In this document: piece after piece, positions 19,131-30,881 of the stretch
Numbering within the stretch: position 1 is the first letter of the stretch
Layout: every line of letters starts with the position of its first letter
Origin: Ophiosphaerella korrae
Lineage: Eukaryota > Ascomycota > Dothideomycetes > Pleosporales > Phaeosphaeriaceae
Assembly: GCA_028456385.1 (NCBI GenBank)
Contig: JALNQF010000206.1
Coordinates: 1 to 64,000, forward strand
Direction of reading: 5' to 3'
Length of the DNA: 64,000 nucleotides
The notes under the pieces: generated by a model
What the model was told of the DNA's origin: nothing
The model's database searches: none
The model's input: the letters and a program-made list of their open reading frames with translations, nothing else
Program-made: the position numbers and the translations under genes

Positions 19131-21269
19131 ATGGCAAGCTGGGCGCATAAGTTGCCCTTTGGGCATTCTAAATCTGAACACCAAGATGAAACCTCACTCA
19201 CGACGCTACTTACAGCAGATCAATGTGCTGATCTCACCTTTCTCATAGCAACCATTACAGCAACAATGCGGAAGTCTTTGCTTCAAACCTTCACTGCAGA
19301 GGAAGTCCATCATGATAAAAAAATCTCAAATACAGGAAAATATGATTTGAGAAACACATCAGATGCAAGCAGCGCCGAGGCTGAGAACGATGACGAGGTG
19401 AAGAAAGAGCGGGAGACACGTGAACAAGACGCAAAGAAAGAACTTGCGCAACCTGAAGTACAAGAGCTGAAAAAAGAAATGTTGCGTTATTTTGACGAGT
19501 GGCGAGGTACAGTTGTTGGAAGGGTGGGCGAGATTGTAAACTCACGAGAGGAGGCCAGGGAGCAGACAAGACAGGTTGGCGAACAAGATGTACAGAAAAC
19601 TGTCAAAAAAGCTGAAGTGGGTACGACAAGCATTCGAAGCCTTGATTCTCACGAGGAAGATGAGGAAAAGTCGTTCAAACAGTTGTATCCTGCCGTACAA
19701 ACGCAGCTCTCCCAGTTGGAGGAGAGCAAGCGAGCTTTGATTCTACACTCCCTAGTTCTCATATTGCTTAGTCTTGAACACTACTCTGCGCACTCTCGAA
19801 TTTTGATCCTTTATCTCGCCAGTTCCATCGGTCTCCCTCTCTCCGTACTCAAGAAAGACGAGGAGACAGTCGCTCAAGGTCTCCTAGAGGCGGCATCACA
19901 ACAACTCAATGCTGATGCGGAGACAAAAGAAGCAGCCGAATCATCTCAGACTTCTCGAAAATGGAAAGTTGGTCTCGCTTCTGTGGCTGGTGCTGCACTT
20001 ATCGGCGTCACTGGTGGTCTCGCCGCGCCACTTCTGGCAGCAGGAGTAGGGACGGTCATGGGGGGAATTGGCCTCGGAGCCACGGCGGCGGCTGGGTACC
20101 TTGGTACGCTTGCAGGTTCAACAGTACTTGTAGGGGGCCTATTCGGTGCATATGGCGCTAGAATGACAGGCCGTGCTATGGATGATTACGCCAAAGAGGT
20201 CGAAGACTTCGCATTCATACCTATACACCTCTCGCAAGATCCAAAGCATCAGGACAATGAGTCTCGTCGTCTACGGGTCGCCATTGCTGTTTCAGGTTGG
20301 CTGCGTGAGTCTGATGAAACTCACAAGCCGTGGCGGTATATCAGCAAAGGAACAGAAGGTTTCGCACTACGCTGGGAACTCGAAGCCTTGCTCAAATTAG
20401 GTCATAGTCTTGAGACGTTCGTAGCTAGCGCAGCATGGGGCTATGCAAAGAAGAAGATTCTTGAAAGAACGCTGTTTGCAACGCTGACGGCGGCCCTATG
20501 GCCTCTCGGTATCTTAAAGATCGCGAGCATCCTAGATAACCCCTTCTCTGTTGCTAAATATCGCGCGGGAAAAGCCGGTGAAGTACTTGCCGACGCCCTC
20601 ATCAATAGAGTTCAGGGAGAGCGTCCCGTCACACTTGTTGGATACTCCCTAGGCGCAAGACTCATCTACTCGTGTCTGCAAAGACTCGCCGAACGCCGGG
20701 CCTTTGGCTTAGTGGAAAATGTAGTTCTTGCCGGGACGCCATGCCGATCTGATCCAGCAGATTGGCGCCGAATTAGGTCCGTAGTCAGCGGGCAGGTGGT
20801 CAACGTATTCTCAAAGCAAGATTTCGTACTCGGCTTCTTGTACCGTACTTCGTCAGTGCAGCTAGGTGTTGCAGGCCTCCAACCAATCGAAGGCGTACAT
20901 GGTGTTCAGAATGTGGATGTTAGCGAGCTTGTTGATGGGCATTTACAATACCGATATCTGACCGGCTCGATCCTCCGAAAGATTGGATTCGAAGATGTCG
21001 ACATTAAGGAGGTGGAACGTGCAGAAGCCGAGATGAAGAAACAGCAAGCGGAAGAGAAGAAGGAACGAGAGAAGAATGAAGGGAAGAATGGAGAGGGTGA
21101 AGAAAAGGAGAAACTCGAGTCTGAAGTACACAAGAAGAATGAGCAGAGCTTGCTTCAAGTAATGCAGGAGAAAACGAAGAACCTGGACATAGGTGGATTT
21201 TTTGTTGGAGATGGTAAACGAGAGGGTATGGGGGCGGCGGATAAGCCGGTAGCACAACAGAAAAAGTAG
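19131..21269 (+). CDS. DUF726 family alpha/beta hydrolase-like membrane protein
   Basis: Intronless, 712 residues. An acidic, coiled N-terminal half is followed by a Gly/Ala-rich hydrophobic block (residues about 280-350, LASVAGAALIGVTGGLAAPL and neighbours) and then an alpha/beta hydrolase core: LRVAIAVSGWLRES, the nucleophile elbow LVGYSLGAR (GYSLG), GLVENVVLAGTPC, an acidic candidate in FSKQDFVLGFLYR and a His in DGHLQYRYL. This order is typical of DUF726, the TMCO4-like family, whose yeast member interacts with clathrin adaptors. The final 90 residues are Lys/Glu-rich and helical. Substrate and reaction are not known for the family. It follows PEX14 on the same strand after about 270 bases; no functional link is implied. 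Confidence 0.88.
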   Translation: MASWAHKLPFGHSKSEHQDETSLTTLLTADQCADLTFLIATITATMRKSLLQTFTAEEVHHDKKISNTGKYDLRNTSDASSAEAENDDEVKKERETREQDAKKELAQPEVQELKKEMLRYFDEWRGTVVGRVGEIVNSREEAREQTRQVGEQDVQKTVKKAEVGTTSIRSLDSHEEDEEKSFKQLYPAVQTQLSQLEESKRALILHSLVLILLSLEHYSAHSRILILYLASSIGLPLSVLKKDEETVAQGLLEAASQQLNADAETKEAAESSQTSRKWKVGLASVAGAALIGVTGGLAAPLLAAGVGTVMGGIGLGATAAAGYLGTLAGSTVLVGGLFGAYGARMTGRAMDDYAKEVEDFAFIPIHLSQDPKHQDNESRRLRVAIAVSGWLRESDETHKPWRYISKGTEGFALRWELEALLKLGHSLETFVASAAWGYAKKKILERTLFATLTAALWPLGILKIASILDNPFSVAKYRAGKAGEVLADALINRVQGERPVTLVGYSLGARLIYSCLQRLAERRAFGLVENVVLAGTPCRSDPADWRRIRSVVSGQVVNVFSKQDFVLGFLYRTSSVQLGVAGLQPIEGVHGVQNVDVSELVDGHLQYRYLTGSILRKIGFEDVDIKEVERAEAEMKKQQAEEKKEREKNEGKNGEGEEKEKLESEVHKKNEQSLLQVMQEKTKNLDIGGFFVGDGKREGMGAADKPVAQQKK

Positions 21270-24200
21270 AGAGTTAGTATATACATGATTACTACCTGAT
21301 TTAGAATACAAGGATACGTAATGGTATCTACGAATGTACTAGTTCATAAGTTTACGGGTTTACATTGAACACGACAGCATAGGAGCACAACCCCAAAAAA
21401 ACCCTTGCCTCCATAAATCTCACGTAGCAATAGCACACCCAATGCCCCACAATCGTCGATAACTTACGTACCGCCCACGCCCTCGTACAGGCGGTACCAC
21501 AGATCTTAGTGCCATATCTACTTTCCAGTCGATCGAGATGGTGCACATTCAATACATCCGGCACAACCGGTTATCGAAACCTCAACAAGAGTTTCACAAC
21601 CACCCATACTAATGCGCTTTCCCAGCTACGCGCGCCGACCTCAACGTACAGGCGTACCCGAAGCGGGGCACGGAGCTTGGTTTGCGCTGAGGAGGATAGG
21701 CGAGCGAAGTTGGTGATGCAACAGGTGAGCATGTTTCAGCAATTGTGAAAAAACGGGAAGGGAGGGTGGCATTTTAGGAAACGAGAATGGGGGGGAGGGG
21801 AATGTCGCACTGGTTCCCCAGCAGACTTGAATTACAGTGGGTGCATGGTTGGTTTGGAAAAAGCCAGTGGTGAGGTTATGAGACATTGATTGATACTCAG
21901 ACATTGATGTTTGTGGTGCGTTTGATGCAGGTGGTGCGTGAGATGCATACATAGCACACTTATGGTAGTGTTTTACGGTAGGTTTGATTACGTGGACTTT
22001 TGGGTAGAGGCTACATGGGTGAGAGCTGCAGGACTGTTGGACGCGAGACGAGGCATTCGCGGCCTACTAGTGCCGCGGGCTCGCCAAAAGAAGTTTACAC
22101 AGTATGCATAGTACCGGTGATAAGGGAAGGATGTATTGTCCGCTAGGACTGTTTCGCTCCTCGGGAAACGGGGTCATTCTCTTGCTCATGGCCTCGCCGA
22201 AACAGAGCGGTGAACTTTGCGCTACGACACTCCACTGGTAGCATACTACGTAGTAGTACCAGTCTTCTAAAGATGGACATTGTGCTTGTGGTTGCTATGG
22301 GGCCTCGTGTGCGAACCAGGTCCTGCCTCGTAGTTCAATTCACCGAAGCAAATCGTTGTCATCGGTGTCAGTATCCGCGTCATCCGATAGAGATATTGAG
22401 CTGGCAACAACGGCAAGCCTGCCTATCGTATGTGCAATAGCGGGTCGTTCTTGTCTAGGTATGCATGCCTGAATGCAATTTGAGCCTCATAATGTACTGG
22501 AACATTTGCACCTGCAGTTGAGGCGAAGAAATTTAACCACACCGCTATGTCCCGGACAATGCGCCCAAAAACACAATCTTCTCCTATTGCTGCTTGGCCG
22601 TAGATTCCCCGTGGCAAGTGGTACCTGATCGCCTTCAAGATAGTAGCAGGCACTCCCCGGTATCGGTACCAGGCAGCCTATATCCATGGTGATATACCTC
22701 GTGATGAGCGCGTGCCCAAGCGCTGATTATAGTTCCATGCACTTCCGATCCGCCTCGGTCAACTCCTCATTCCATGCCGAATGTTGCGGTACCTGATGTT
22801 CTCTTGAGTTTTGCAAGTATATCCTAGCATCAGAACGACACATTCAACTAACCGACCCATCTATCCCTACAATATACAAAGGCGGCCAGATGTGCAAGGC
22901 GCCTCACAGATATTAAACGTTCTGTGACAGAACAGTGCCCCTCATGCTCGCGCATCTTATCCCGCCTGCAAGCCTCTTCTCTTTCATCACAGTTGTAGTG
23001 TTGGGTTGATCCTGGCGCACGTGGCTATGCGAGAGTCTACAAAACGCGCTTCGCGTAGCGGTGGCTAGTGAACCAAGTTGAAAAGGACCTTTGTATCGAA
23101 TGACAATGTGCTTAGGTCAACGGCCGTGCATGAACAGTGGATATTGTACACAGTAGAAGAATGCATGTCAAACGTAGGGGGTGAAGGGGTGTGTGTCGCA
23201 ATCGAATTAATATGGGGATCCTTGTTAGATGGACTGTTGTATGGATGCTCTTGATTGCGGACAACACGCACCGAGCAGTTTGACTGATTCGTTGCTGACT
23301 AGGAAATTGTGCGCCAGGACGACCCCGAAACTTACCATCCTAACGGAGGAACTTGTCATGCTAACTGGTACTTGCCGGGACCATCCCAAGCACACGAAAT
23401 GATCAGATCGAATGTGATAAGCGCACAGTTAGCCCCGCAGACATGGCGATAGAGTGCTGTTGTTGGTTGGCACGACCAATGACTGGAGGAAGCAGAGGAC
23501 CAGACATCAATGTGTCTCAATGGATACAAACGATCAAAGTGTTTCTGTGGTGAGACTCACCGTAACGTGCATGTGGTGCGCTCCGCAATAACACCGCTCC
23601 GCCGTCGGGGATTCTGAGGGAAGTGTGGCCTTTGAGCCTTTGAGCCCATGTATACGCGTCGATCACAGCGGCCTAGAGGCGTAGCGCCCCGCCAGGCGTT
23701 CGTTGCATGATCAAGTGTCAGGCGGGCCAGATGACCTATTTTGCGACATCTTTTCGGACACTGCGGAAAAGGTTATCGAGGATATCCTTGTGGGAAATGA
23801 GTGGGAGTTCAAGCGGTCACCCACGTGCGCGTGACTGCAGGTGGATCTCAGAGGACAAATAACGGCCTTCCAGAAGGTTGAAGCTTCAGGGATGAACGTT
23901 GTCGGCTACCCATCGATCAGAATTGGCTGTGCGACGTCGCGTAGGGCGGAGCAATCAATTGTCGGAAACATGGCCAGCGTTGTTGCAGGCAGACACCACG
24001 TGACTACCTGCGCACTTTCATGACACAACATGTTTAGGGCACCGATTCCCGGAATCCAATACGAGAACAAATACTTGGGTGGCTACCATGACCCAGGTCG
24101 TAAGATGTATTGACACCGGTACGGGATCGACTTGTTTTGAGTGCAGAAACTGGCGGATCGGCTCCGAGAACTACCGGTAGCTCGTACTTCGATCTTTAGG

Positions 24201-26224
24201 TGCTGATGGATGACGCTCGGCTATAAAGGTACCTGCGTGTCGGGTTTGTGGGAGGTATCGCGACGATCGTGTGACGGCAGCATGGTGCCACAATACTCGT
24301 GGCCCGCCGCAAGCATACCGGTAGACGGTTAGCATGTAAATAAGTATCCTAATCAAGATGTCTAGTCGAAATGAAGGATGGGAGTGTGAAACCAAAAGCC
24401 CGAAATGGCTGCCGTGATGATTGACTCGTAAAGCGTCGATCCTTTGGAACCTCAACGAGGTGGCTGACGGATCATCTACAACATGGACCCGATTCGCGCA
24501 CTCAACCTCTAGGGTCAACCTCCAGCCTAAAGTTCGCACAGCATTACTTTTTCGGCAGCCGTGACTGCCCTCGCTTGGAGTCAACCAGGCCCAGGGGTGG
24601 GATAGTGCATCCTCATGTTGATGTGATGAAGTGCTTTTTGGTACTACTGGAGCGGAAGGATTCCAGTTTTGCTTTTTGGCGTTGTGTAGTGTTCGATCCT
24701 ACGGCGGTGACCCCAACGAGAACAGAATACTCGAATCAACCCATCTACATTGCTTTTCCAACGGCTCTGGTGCAACCGAGGTGTGCTAACTTAGACGACT
24801 TGCCTTTGTTCATGTGCACATTCTACTACAAGTGGTTATAAATCAGCAATACTGGCGATCCTATGATTCCATGTCAGTGTTGCTTTGCCCCACGGGAGAT
24901 TCCATTATGCACGCTCGCTTACGATTGTCCCGCTCTCCCGTCTAAGGGAATTGTGTGCGTTGATCACTCTCTGAGACAGATGAGCTGTGCCAAGGCGCGC
25001 CTTCGGGATAATCACAGGTGCTGCCCAGCTCTTCGGCACCATTCCCCTCCAGCCTTCATCACGGCGTGGGTAGAAACGTATGACGGGTGCAAATCTGGAT
25101 GATACGGAGATTATAGCGCGCCAGTGCAATGCTGATAAGTGATGAGCGTGAAACTAGCGTTGGCTCCAGCAACATCTGTCACGGTGTTTTCTAGAACCTC
25201 CCTCTCGCCCGCTGTGCCTGTGCTTTTCAGGCAGCTATGGGGTCGTATTAGTGCTTAAATTCGGTACAGAATAAATGTGGCCCTGTGCCAGCTTGTGTAC
25301 TTAGTTGTGTATGCATCCTGGAAATGTTGCGGATGACATTGTGTCTTCTTGCCAGTTCTATGCTTATGGCTCGTTGAGTAAAGCGCTTGGGGGGGGGGGG
25401 GGGGTAGCATCATGATACTTGGGCACCTTGCCTATATCAGGACGCGAAAATGATCGCCAAAGACGAAAATCTTGCAAGGTTCGTGGAGATGACTCAAACA
25501 TCGAGGTCGATGTTTGTCTTCATGCAGGGTCCTAGATAAACTCAGCGACATGGCCATTGCGAAAGCATGGCTCATGCAGTAGCAAATAGCATCTGAAATG
25601 ATGGGCATATAGGGCGACTATCTTGCGCTCCAGTGGAAATACTCCCCCATGCGTATAGCATGGTAGATCCTGTGAAGTTGATATTGCGCTCGCGGATATA
25701 ACGAGGCCAACCAATCCAGGTGGCACTTGAAGTTCTCACCTGGTCAAAAAGGGATTTTCCTGAATCATGCGAGCAACAGAAATGCCCCTTGTTGCGCGTT
25801 ACTGTATCAGAGCATGGAGAAACAGGGATGTATTATGAGGTTCGTTCAATAACATTAATTTTTGTCCGTTTTGACAGAAGCCAAAGCGTGAAACGCTTGT
25901 GCCAATGCCTTGCTATAAGCACAGGAAAGTGAAGGAGGTCATTTGATCTCTCCTTGCAACTCTAAATATGAACAAGAGAATTCGTAGGGAAGACGAAGAA
26001 GCCGGAGCACCAGAAACCAGGTGAACGGGCGGAGGTAGCCCAGAACGATTTTGGATATCAGTAAATGAAGAAATAAACTCCTTGAAATGCCAAAACATGA
26101 GGGGACGCCGATACAGAAAAGTCACCGATGAGTGTCCTTAGAATTTACACGCTAGAACGAACGAATGGATGCTGGCCCGCCGGACGACTGTGAAGGAAGA
26201 CTACCGAGTTGGATTGTAAAATCG
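21270..26224. other. Gene-poor stretch downstream of the C2H2 gene
   Basis: About 5 kb without a frame that looks coding. Composition is close to that of the rest of the window, not strongly AT-biased, so it is not an obvious RIP-decayed repeat. It contains a run of 16 G at 25389-25404 and a 12-bp palindrome (TACTACGTAGTA, 22244-22255). I saw no tRNA, rRNA or transposase remnants. Untranslated RNA or long regulatory DNA is possible. Confidence 0.5.
25389..25404. repeat. Poly-G tract, 16 bases
   Basis: An uninterrupted run of 16 G on the plus strand in noncoding DNA. It could form a quadruplex; its exact length is prone to sequencing error. Confidence 0.85.
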
Positions 26225-27424
26225 TTATGTCGTAATGGTGGTGCTTGTTGCCGCGTGACAGCCGCGCTCATGACGTTTCATGTTACTTCGTACGCTGAAA
26301 GCTTTACCACAGCCGGGTTGCGGGCACTTGTACGGCTTCTCGCCGGTATGGCTATGGCTATGAATGCGCAAACTGCTCGGCCGTGAGAACGCCTTGTTAC
26401 AGGTCGAACAAATGTAACGATCCTGGGACTGGGGGAACGCAGATTGACTCGATGTGCTGATGTAATGGTGATGTTGCCATGGATTTGAGCCGGTTGCGCC
26501 AGGGCTAGGAACAGGTACAGGTAGTGGCATTCCTTGAGGCTGGAAATTGGAGGGCAAAGGCCGTTGGGCGTACATGCCTAGGCTACTGTACGAGTGCTGT
26601 TCTGGTGAATAAAACGATGTCGCAGAAGCGGCCCCAGGCGATGAGGCATAGGGGGACTGAGCGTAAACGGTCGCGCCATACGGAGACATGGAGTGAGAAG
26701 GCAAGGAGTCTCGCTTCACCGAAGGCATGGAAGCCATGGCCTGGCGCTGCTGATGGGGCTCGACATTGTTGAGTGAGGCGCCAACAAAATAAGGTACTGA
26801 TGCCGCTGAGTGGCTAGAAGCTGCTGACGGTGAGCGGTTTCCGTCGCCTGGTGCGTCTGGATGCATAGGTGGAGTGGGTGGTAGAGTGATCCGGTGGGTA
26901 CTGATGGCTGGCGGCGCTGAAAAAGGACCTGCTTGGGTTGGCTGTGGCATTGCACTTGATCCTCTGTGTTGGGCTTGCCGTAACTGTGGCGAGAGTGATT
27001 GTCGTCGTTGCGACTGAGGGCTCTGGGCAGCTACGACTGTCAGCGCTGCTGGCGAAGGAAGGCAGACTCATAGAAGGGACTTACTTGTTTCGGGAGTAGG
27101 GTTCTCACCACCGGCGATTTCGAGCAAGCTGGAAATTGAAGGTAGAGAAGGCTTCTTCTCTTCGGCGGGGGGCGAGGGTGGCGATTGGGGATGTGGATGT
27201 GGGTGTGGGTGTGGGTGTGGGTGTGGGTGTGTCCGTTGGTAAGAATGTTGCAGGTCCTGCGGTTGGCGATATGTGTTGGAAGAAGTGGGGGAAGCGTAGA
27301 CACGGGGATGAGGCTGTTGTTGGTAGTAGGCCGAGGAGGGTGGTTGTTGAAAGGGCTCTCGCTCGCGTACGCTGCCGTGCACCATGCTGGCAAGATGCAT
27401 CGCCATGGAGAAGGAAATGGTCAC
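26225..27424 (-). CDS. C2H2 zinc-finger transcription factor, two fingers
   Basis: Two exons, 27085-27424 and 26225-27036, 383 residues; a start six codons in ([12 protein letters not shown], 27406) is equally possible. The N-terminal 350 residues are Pro/Ser/Gln-rich and include a His-Pro dipeptide repeat and the short conserved-looking [15 protein letters not shown]. Near the C-terminus are two classical fingers joined by a TGEKP-type linker: [20 protein letters not shown] with HSH, then a TGEKPYKC linker, [20 protein letters not shown] and a terminal GCH. The second finger has a four-residue C-C spacing. This is a nuclear DNA-binding regulator; the [21 protein letters not shown] pair is a recurrent ascomycete type, but I cannot name the orthologue. 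It stands alone, with about 5 kb empty on one side and about 10 kb on the other. Confidence 0.85.
27199..27231. repeat. GTGGGT hexanucleotide microsatellite inside the C2H2 gene
   Basis: About five and a half tandem copies of GTGGGT on the plus strand, read on the minus strand as alternating His-Pro codons. Because the unit is six bases, length changes would add or remove HP pairs without breaking the frame. Confidence 0.85.
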
Positions 27425-28520
27425 GGGTCACAGCAGAGGTTGCGTAACAGGTCAGAGAGAGGATAAGTGGGAGAGAGGTGACGGCGAGGAAGCGAAGTGG
27501 TGACGAGATAGGTAGCTGGGTAGACCAGAGGGCGAATACGGACAGATACTAAGGGCCAGGACTTCGGGCCTGCAGTACTCAAGTACTGTGGTACGTCGAA
27601 TAGGCAGGACGCGGATTGGCGAGATTCAGTGCGAAGCCCGTTCGCACTGTAGCGTGGTTAGTGAAGGGCCGTGGTGAGCAAAGGGTTGCCAACGGGGTGG
27701 GTCAGACAGCGGTCGATGGGGCCCCAGCGAGTCGACCTTCCCTGTCGTGATGGCGGACGAGGCGGCGGGACGTTGTGACAGCCAGACTCCCAGTCGAGCT
27801 AGCTGCGTGGTGAGAGCCCTGCAACGGCAATGCAGACAATGGCCAGGAACGGTTAGGAGGCAGCGATGCGCACGCACCGTCGACTATGCCTTGACCTAGC
27901 GATCCGCCCACGCATCCCAGCACGGCCAATCTACAAGGCCGGTGATGGTGCGCTTTTGGGACAGAGGCACTGCACCAGCGCCCCCCCCTGCTTTGGGAAG
28001 GGGGTGAGGGATTGGGATCCCAGGGCCGGCCGCGATGCAGTTGCAGATCGACGGTTCCAGGAGCAGCCTCAGGATGCTGTGCAGGGACTTCGGAAGCAGG
28101 CTGCCTGGCTGAGGAGCGAGCGAGGGAGCGAGGGATGGTGAGGGCCACGGGGCTGGAAAAACCCAGGCCGGGTCGAGGTTGAGGCGTGAGGCAGGCACTT
28201 GTGAGTGACTGGCTGGAACACGTGCACACGGACAGATGCAACCACGGCCGCCTCGAGTGCACAATAGAGCCGCTGAACAGCAACGGGCAGCAGTGAATCT
28301 CCAGGCCGCTGCCGCAGGTGGCAGATGCAAAGAATGTTGCAGCTCGGGTGAGCGTCGGACCATGCGCCCGATCCCCAGGCCGTCGAGGAGATCCGCCGAA
28401 GGGAGGCTGCTGCCGCGCCGAGAGCTCAGCAAGACGCCTCGAGCGCTGACGAAGGATTACCGCGGATGGCCAGGGGCTGGTCGCTGCAGAGGAACGGCCA
28501 GCTAGAGCTCGACGCCTGGG

Positions 28521-28577
28521 TGCTGGCTGTTGGCTGCTGCTGCTGGCTGTTGGCTGCTGCTGCTGGCTGGCTGCTGG
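28521..28577. repeat. Tandem repeat, 20-bp unit
   Basis: Two exact copies of TGCTGGCTGTTGGCTGCTGC followed by a partial third, in the GC-rich DNA upstream of the C2H2 gene. Confidence 0.85.
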
Positions 28578-30866
28578 CGCGCAAAAAGGGACAGACGTGA
28601 GACGGGCCAGAGACGGCAGCCGCTGCTTCCCACGCTTTAAACAGAACGCCAGCCCGTCCTCCCATGTCGCCCATCTATCGTCTCTCACCGCAGTGGCCGC
28701 ACTCTGCGCGTGGTGCCAATGCTGCAAATCCAAAGCGTCGTCGTCGTGACGGGCTCTAGTCGGCCAGCCCTGGGCACGCCACCGCTGCGCAAACGCTCTA
28801 ATGTTGCTGGTGCTGGCCGAGTGCTGGCCACACACTCGCCGCGCTACCGCCGCCCTGGCCACTCCAAACATGCTCTTGCAAAATGTCCGCACCAACGATT
28901 AGAGAGCCTCTGTCCTGCCATGATGATGTGCCTCGCTGCAGCCCCGGCCGAAGCGAGCCTCCTCACACGGATGATGTGACGCCAAACGACGCTAACTTAC
29001 TGAGCCCGCTGGCCAGCCCTCTGTCACACCCTTCTAGCAATCCCATCCGTGTCGCACATCTGCCGTGTCCACCTCCTCCTGTAGCGTTCTGTCACGGGCC
29101 TGACGCGCATGTCATCTCAGCCCTGGGATCCCTTCGCCGTCTTCTCTCTGCACCTCTCACCGCATCTTTGCCCTGACCCCCTCCTGCTCAGAAATTTAGG
29201 CGGCACCGACTGCATCACATTCATCACAATGGCAAGCGCGGGAGCGCAACGAGCCACGGCTGCACGGCTGATGCGCCTCTTTGGAGCAAGCCGTCTCTGG
29301 GGCTCCTAAGCGATGTCCTGTCGGTGCCACGAGTGCGGACAATGGCGTTATTTCATGTCTTGGCCCCGTTCGTCTGTGGAAGATCTCTCAAAAGAGGCGG
29401 GTCGATCAGCACAAGCGCATGCAGCTAATCCTGGAGCCACGTTGGCTGGTGCCACCATCATCTGCTCACTCTATCCGACCCCATGTTGACCAATCACATT
29501 CATTTCTGACCCTCATTCCGCGCGGCTCCTTGCTGCATACCACGCGTGTGAGCTTCCGCCGCATTGTAGCACGGGAAATTTTGCAGCAATGCAAACCACG
29601 GCTGAAGATCGGAGTCTAACAACGCATGCGTCGCCAATCAGGGGGCCGTTTTTATTTGCCGAAGGCCCTTCTCCGGCGGCGACAAATGTGTAGTAGACCA
29701 TTTTGCAAGACCACGTGTGACGCAGCAACAAGACCGCACGGATCCTGTATGAGATGCCTGCCAGGGTCTCTGTTGACGGAAAATCTGCGTCTCCAGGCCT
29801 GGCCGCAGGGTACACCCACCATCCTGGATCCTGTACCCATGTGGGCATCAAATTGGCCTGAAACTCGAAACAGCCTGGCTTGTTCGTGGGAAGCGCCCTC
29901 CGAACTGTTCGAGTAAGGAACATGTATTTTCCACTGCGGACAAATTGTCTCATGAAGAAACCATCTCTCCTTATTGCTTCACCCGTTCAAGTGGAATGAT
30001 TTGCTCGAGCGGGAACTCTACATGATCTTCCGGGAAGATATCCAACAGGGACACTTCGCATCGTGTCAGCAGCAAGGCGTGCGCTTTGCAGGGGTATCCA
30101 TACCTAGACCACGCCTTGATCCGTCATCTGGGGGTTGCCAGAGTCGTTGTTTGTGATATCCGAGCGATCATTGCGGCATGTCGTTGTCTTGAGTCGGCCC
30201 CGTAGCGGCATCCTTACCACCTGCTTTGCCTTCCGAGGTTCTTCATCTTCGGCACGTGGACGGGCTTCTCGAAGCCTTCCGGCTTCTATTCTCAAATTAG
30301 CTACGCCTACCACAATAGCTAGAGGGGTAACTGTAGATACAACTTTCTGTTGTAACCTTTTCTCCGCCATACCGGCAACGTCCGCAGCACATATGTTGTA
30401 CCCCGTACTCTCTGCTCATGCCACATATTCACTGCAGCGCATAATTATTGAGGCTAAAGGGCTGAACGCCACTATTCTCATAGTAGAATAGCGTGTAACA
30501 TCAACAACTATTATTCGTCAAAAACATGCTACAATCCTAGGCCTACTATCCACATTCGTCGTTATCAAGATGAAGGGTTCCCATTAAGACAGATCTTATG
30601 CCTGTCGGCCTTCGCTTAGGCCCAGACAAAGCCATCAACCTGGTCACACTTATTGGGACCATCTGTCGGCTTCTAAATCCTACGAATTACAGGGAAGACG
30701 CATCACAAGACTTGAATTGCTAAATTTTCACATCAAGATTTCCAGTACATTTGTGCGATGCATCATCATCAAGATGCAGTATCGCACCCTCTGGTTCATA
30801 CCTATCACAATCCTCGTCGAGAGGGGCATCGCCAAGCGACTTCGGTAACGTAATATTGTCCAGTGT

Positions 30867-30881
30867 CCCCCCCCCCCCCCC
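30867..30881. repeat. Poly-C tract, 15 bases
   Basis: An uninterrupted run of 15 C in noncoding DNA. Its flanks do not resemble those of the poly-G run at 25389, so they are not two arms of one inverted repeat. Confidence 0.85.

Noticed and set aside
27702..28895. 397-codon minus-strand frame upstream of the C2H2 gene
   Set aside because: Composition (Arg, Ser, Ala, Pro, Gln heavy) follows the GC-rich DNA, overlapping long frames exist on both strands, and there is no motif or family resemblance.
29513..29953. 146-codon minus-strand frame in the gene-poor stretch
   Set aside because: An overlapping plus-strand frame of similar quality exists and neither has a recognisable feature.
30104..30370. 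88-codon basic minus-strand frame (MAEKRLQQKVV) as a transposase fragment
   Set aside because: Lys/Arg-rich start recalls tails of some fungal transposases, but no conserved catalytic or helix-turn-helix part is present nearby.
25389..30881. Poly-G and poly-C runs as the two arms of one large inverted element around the C2H2 gene
   Set aside because: The flanks of the two runs share no sequence beyond the homopolymers.
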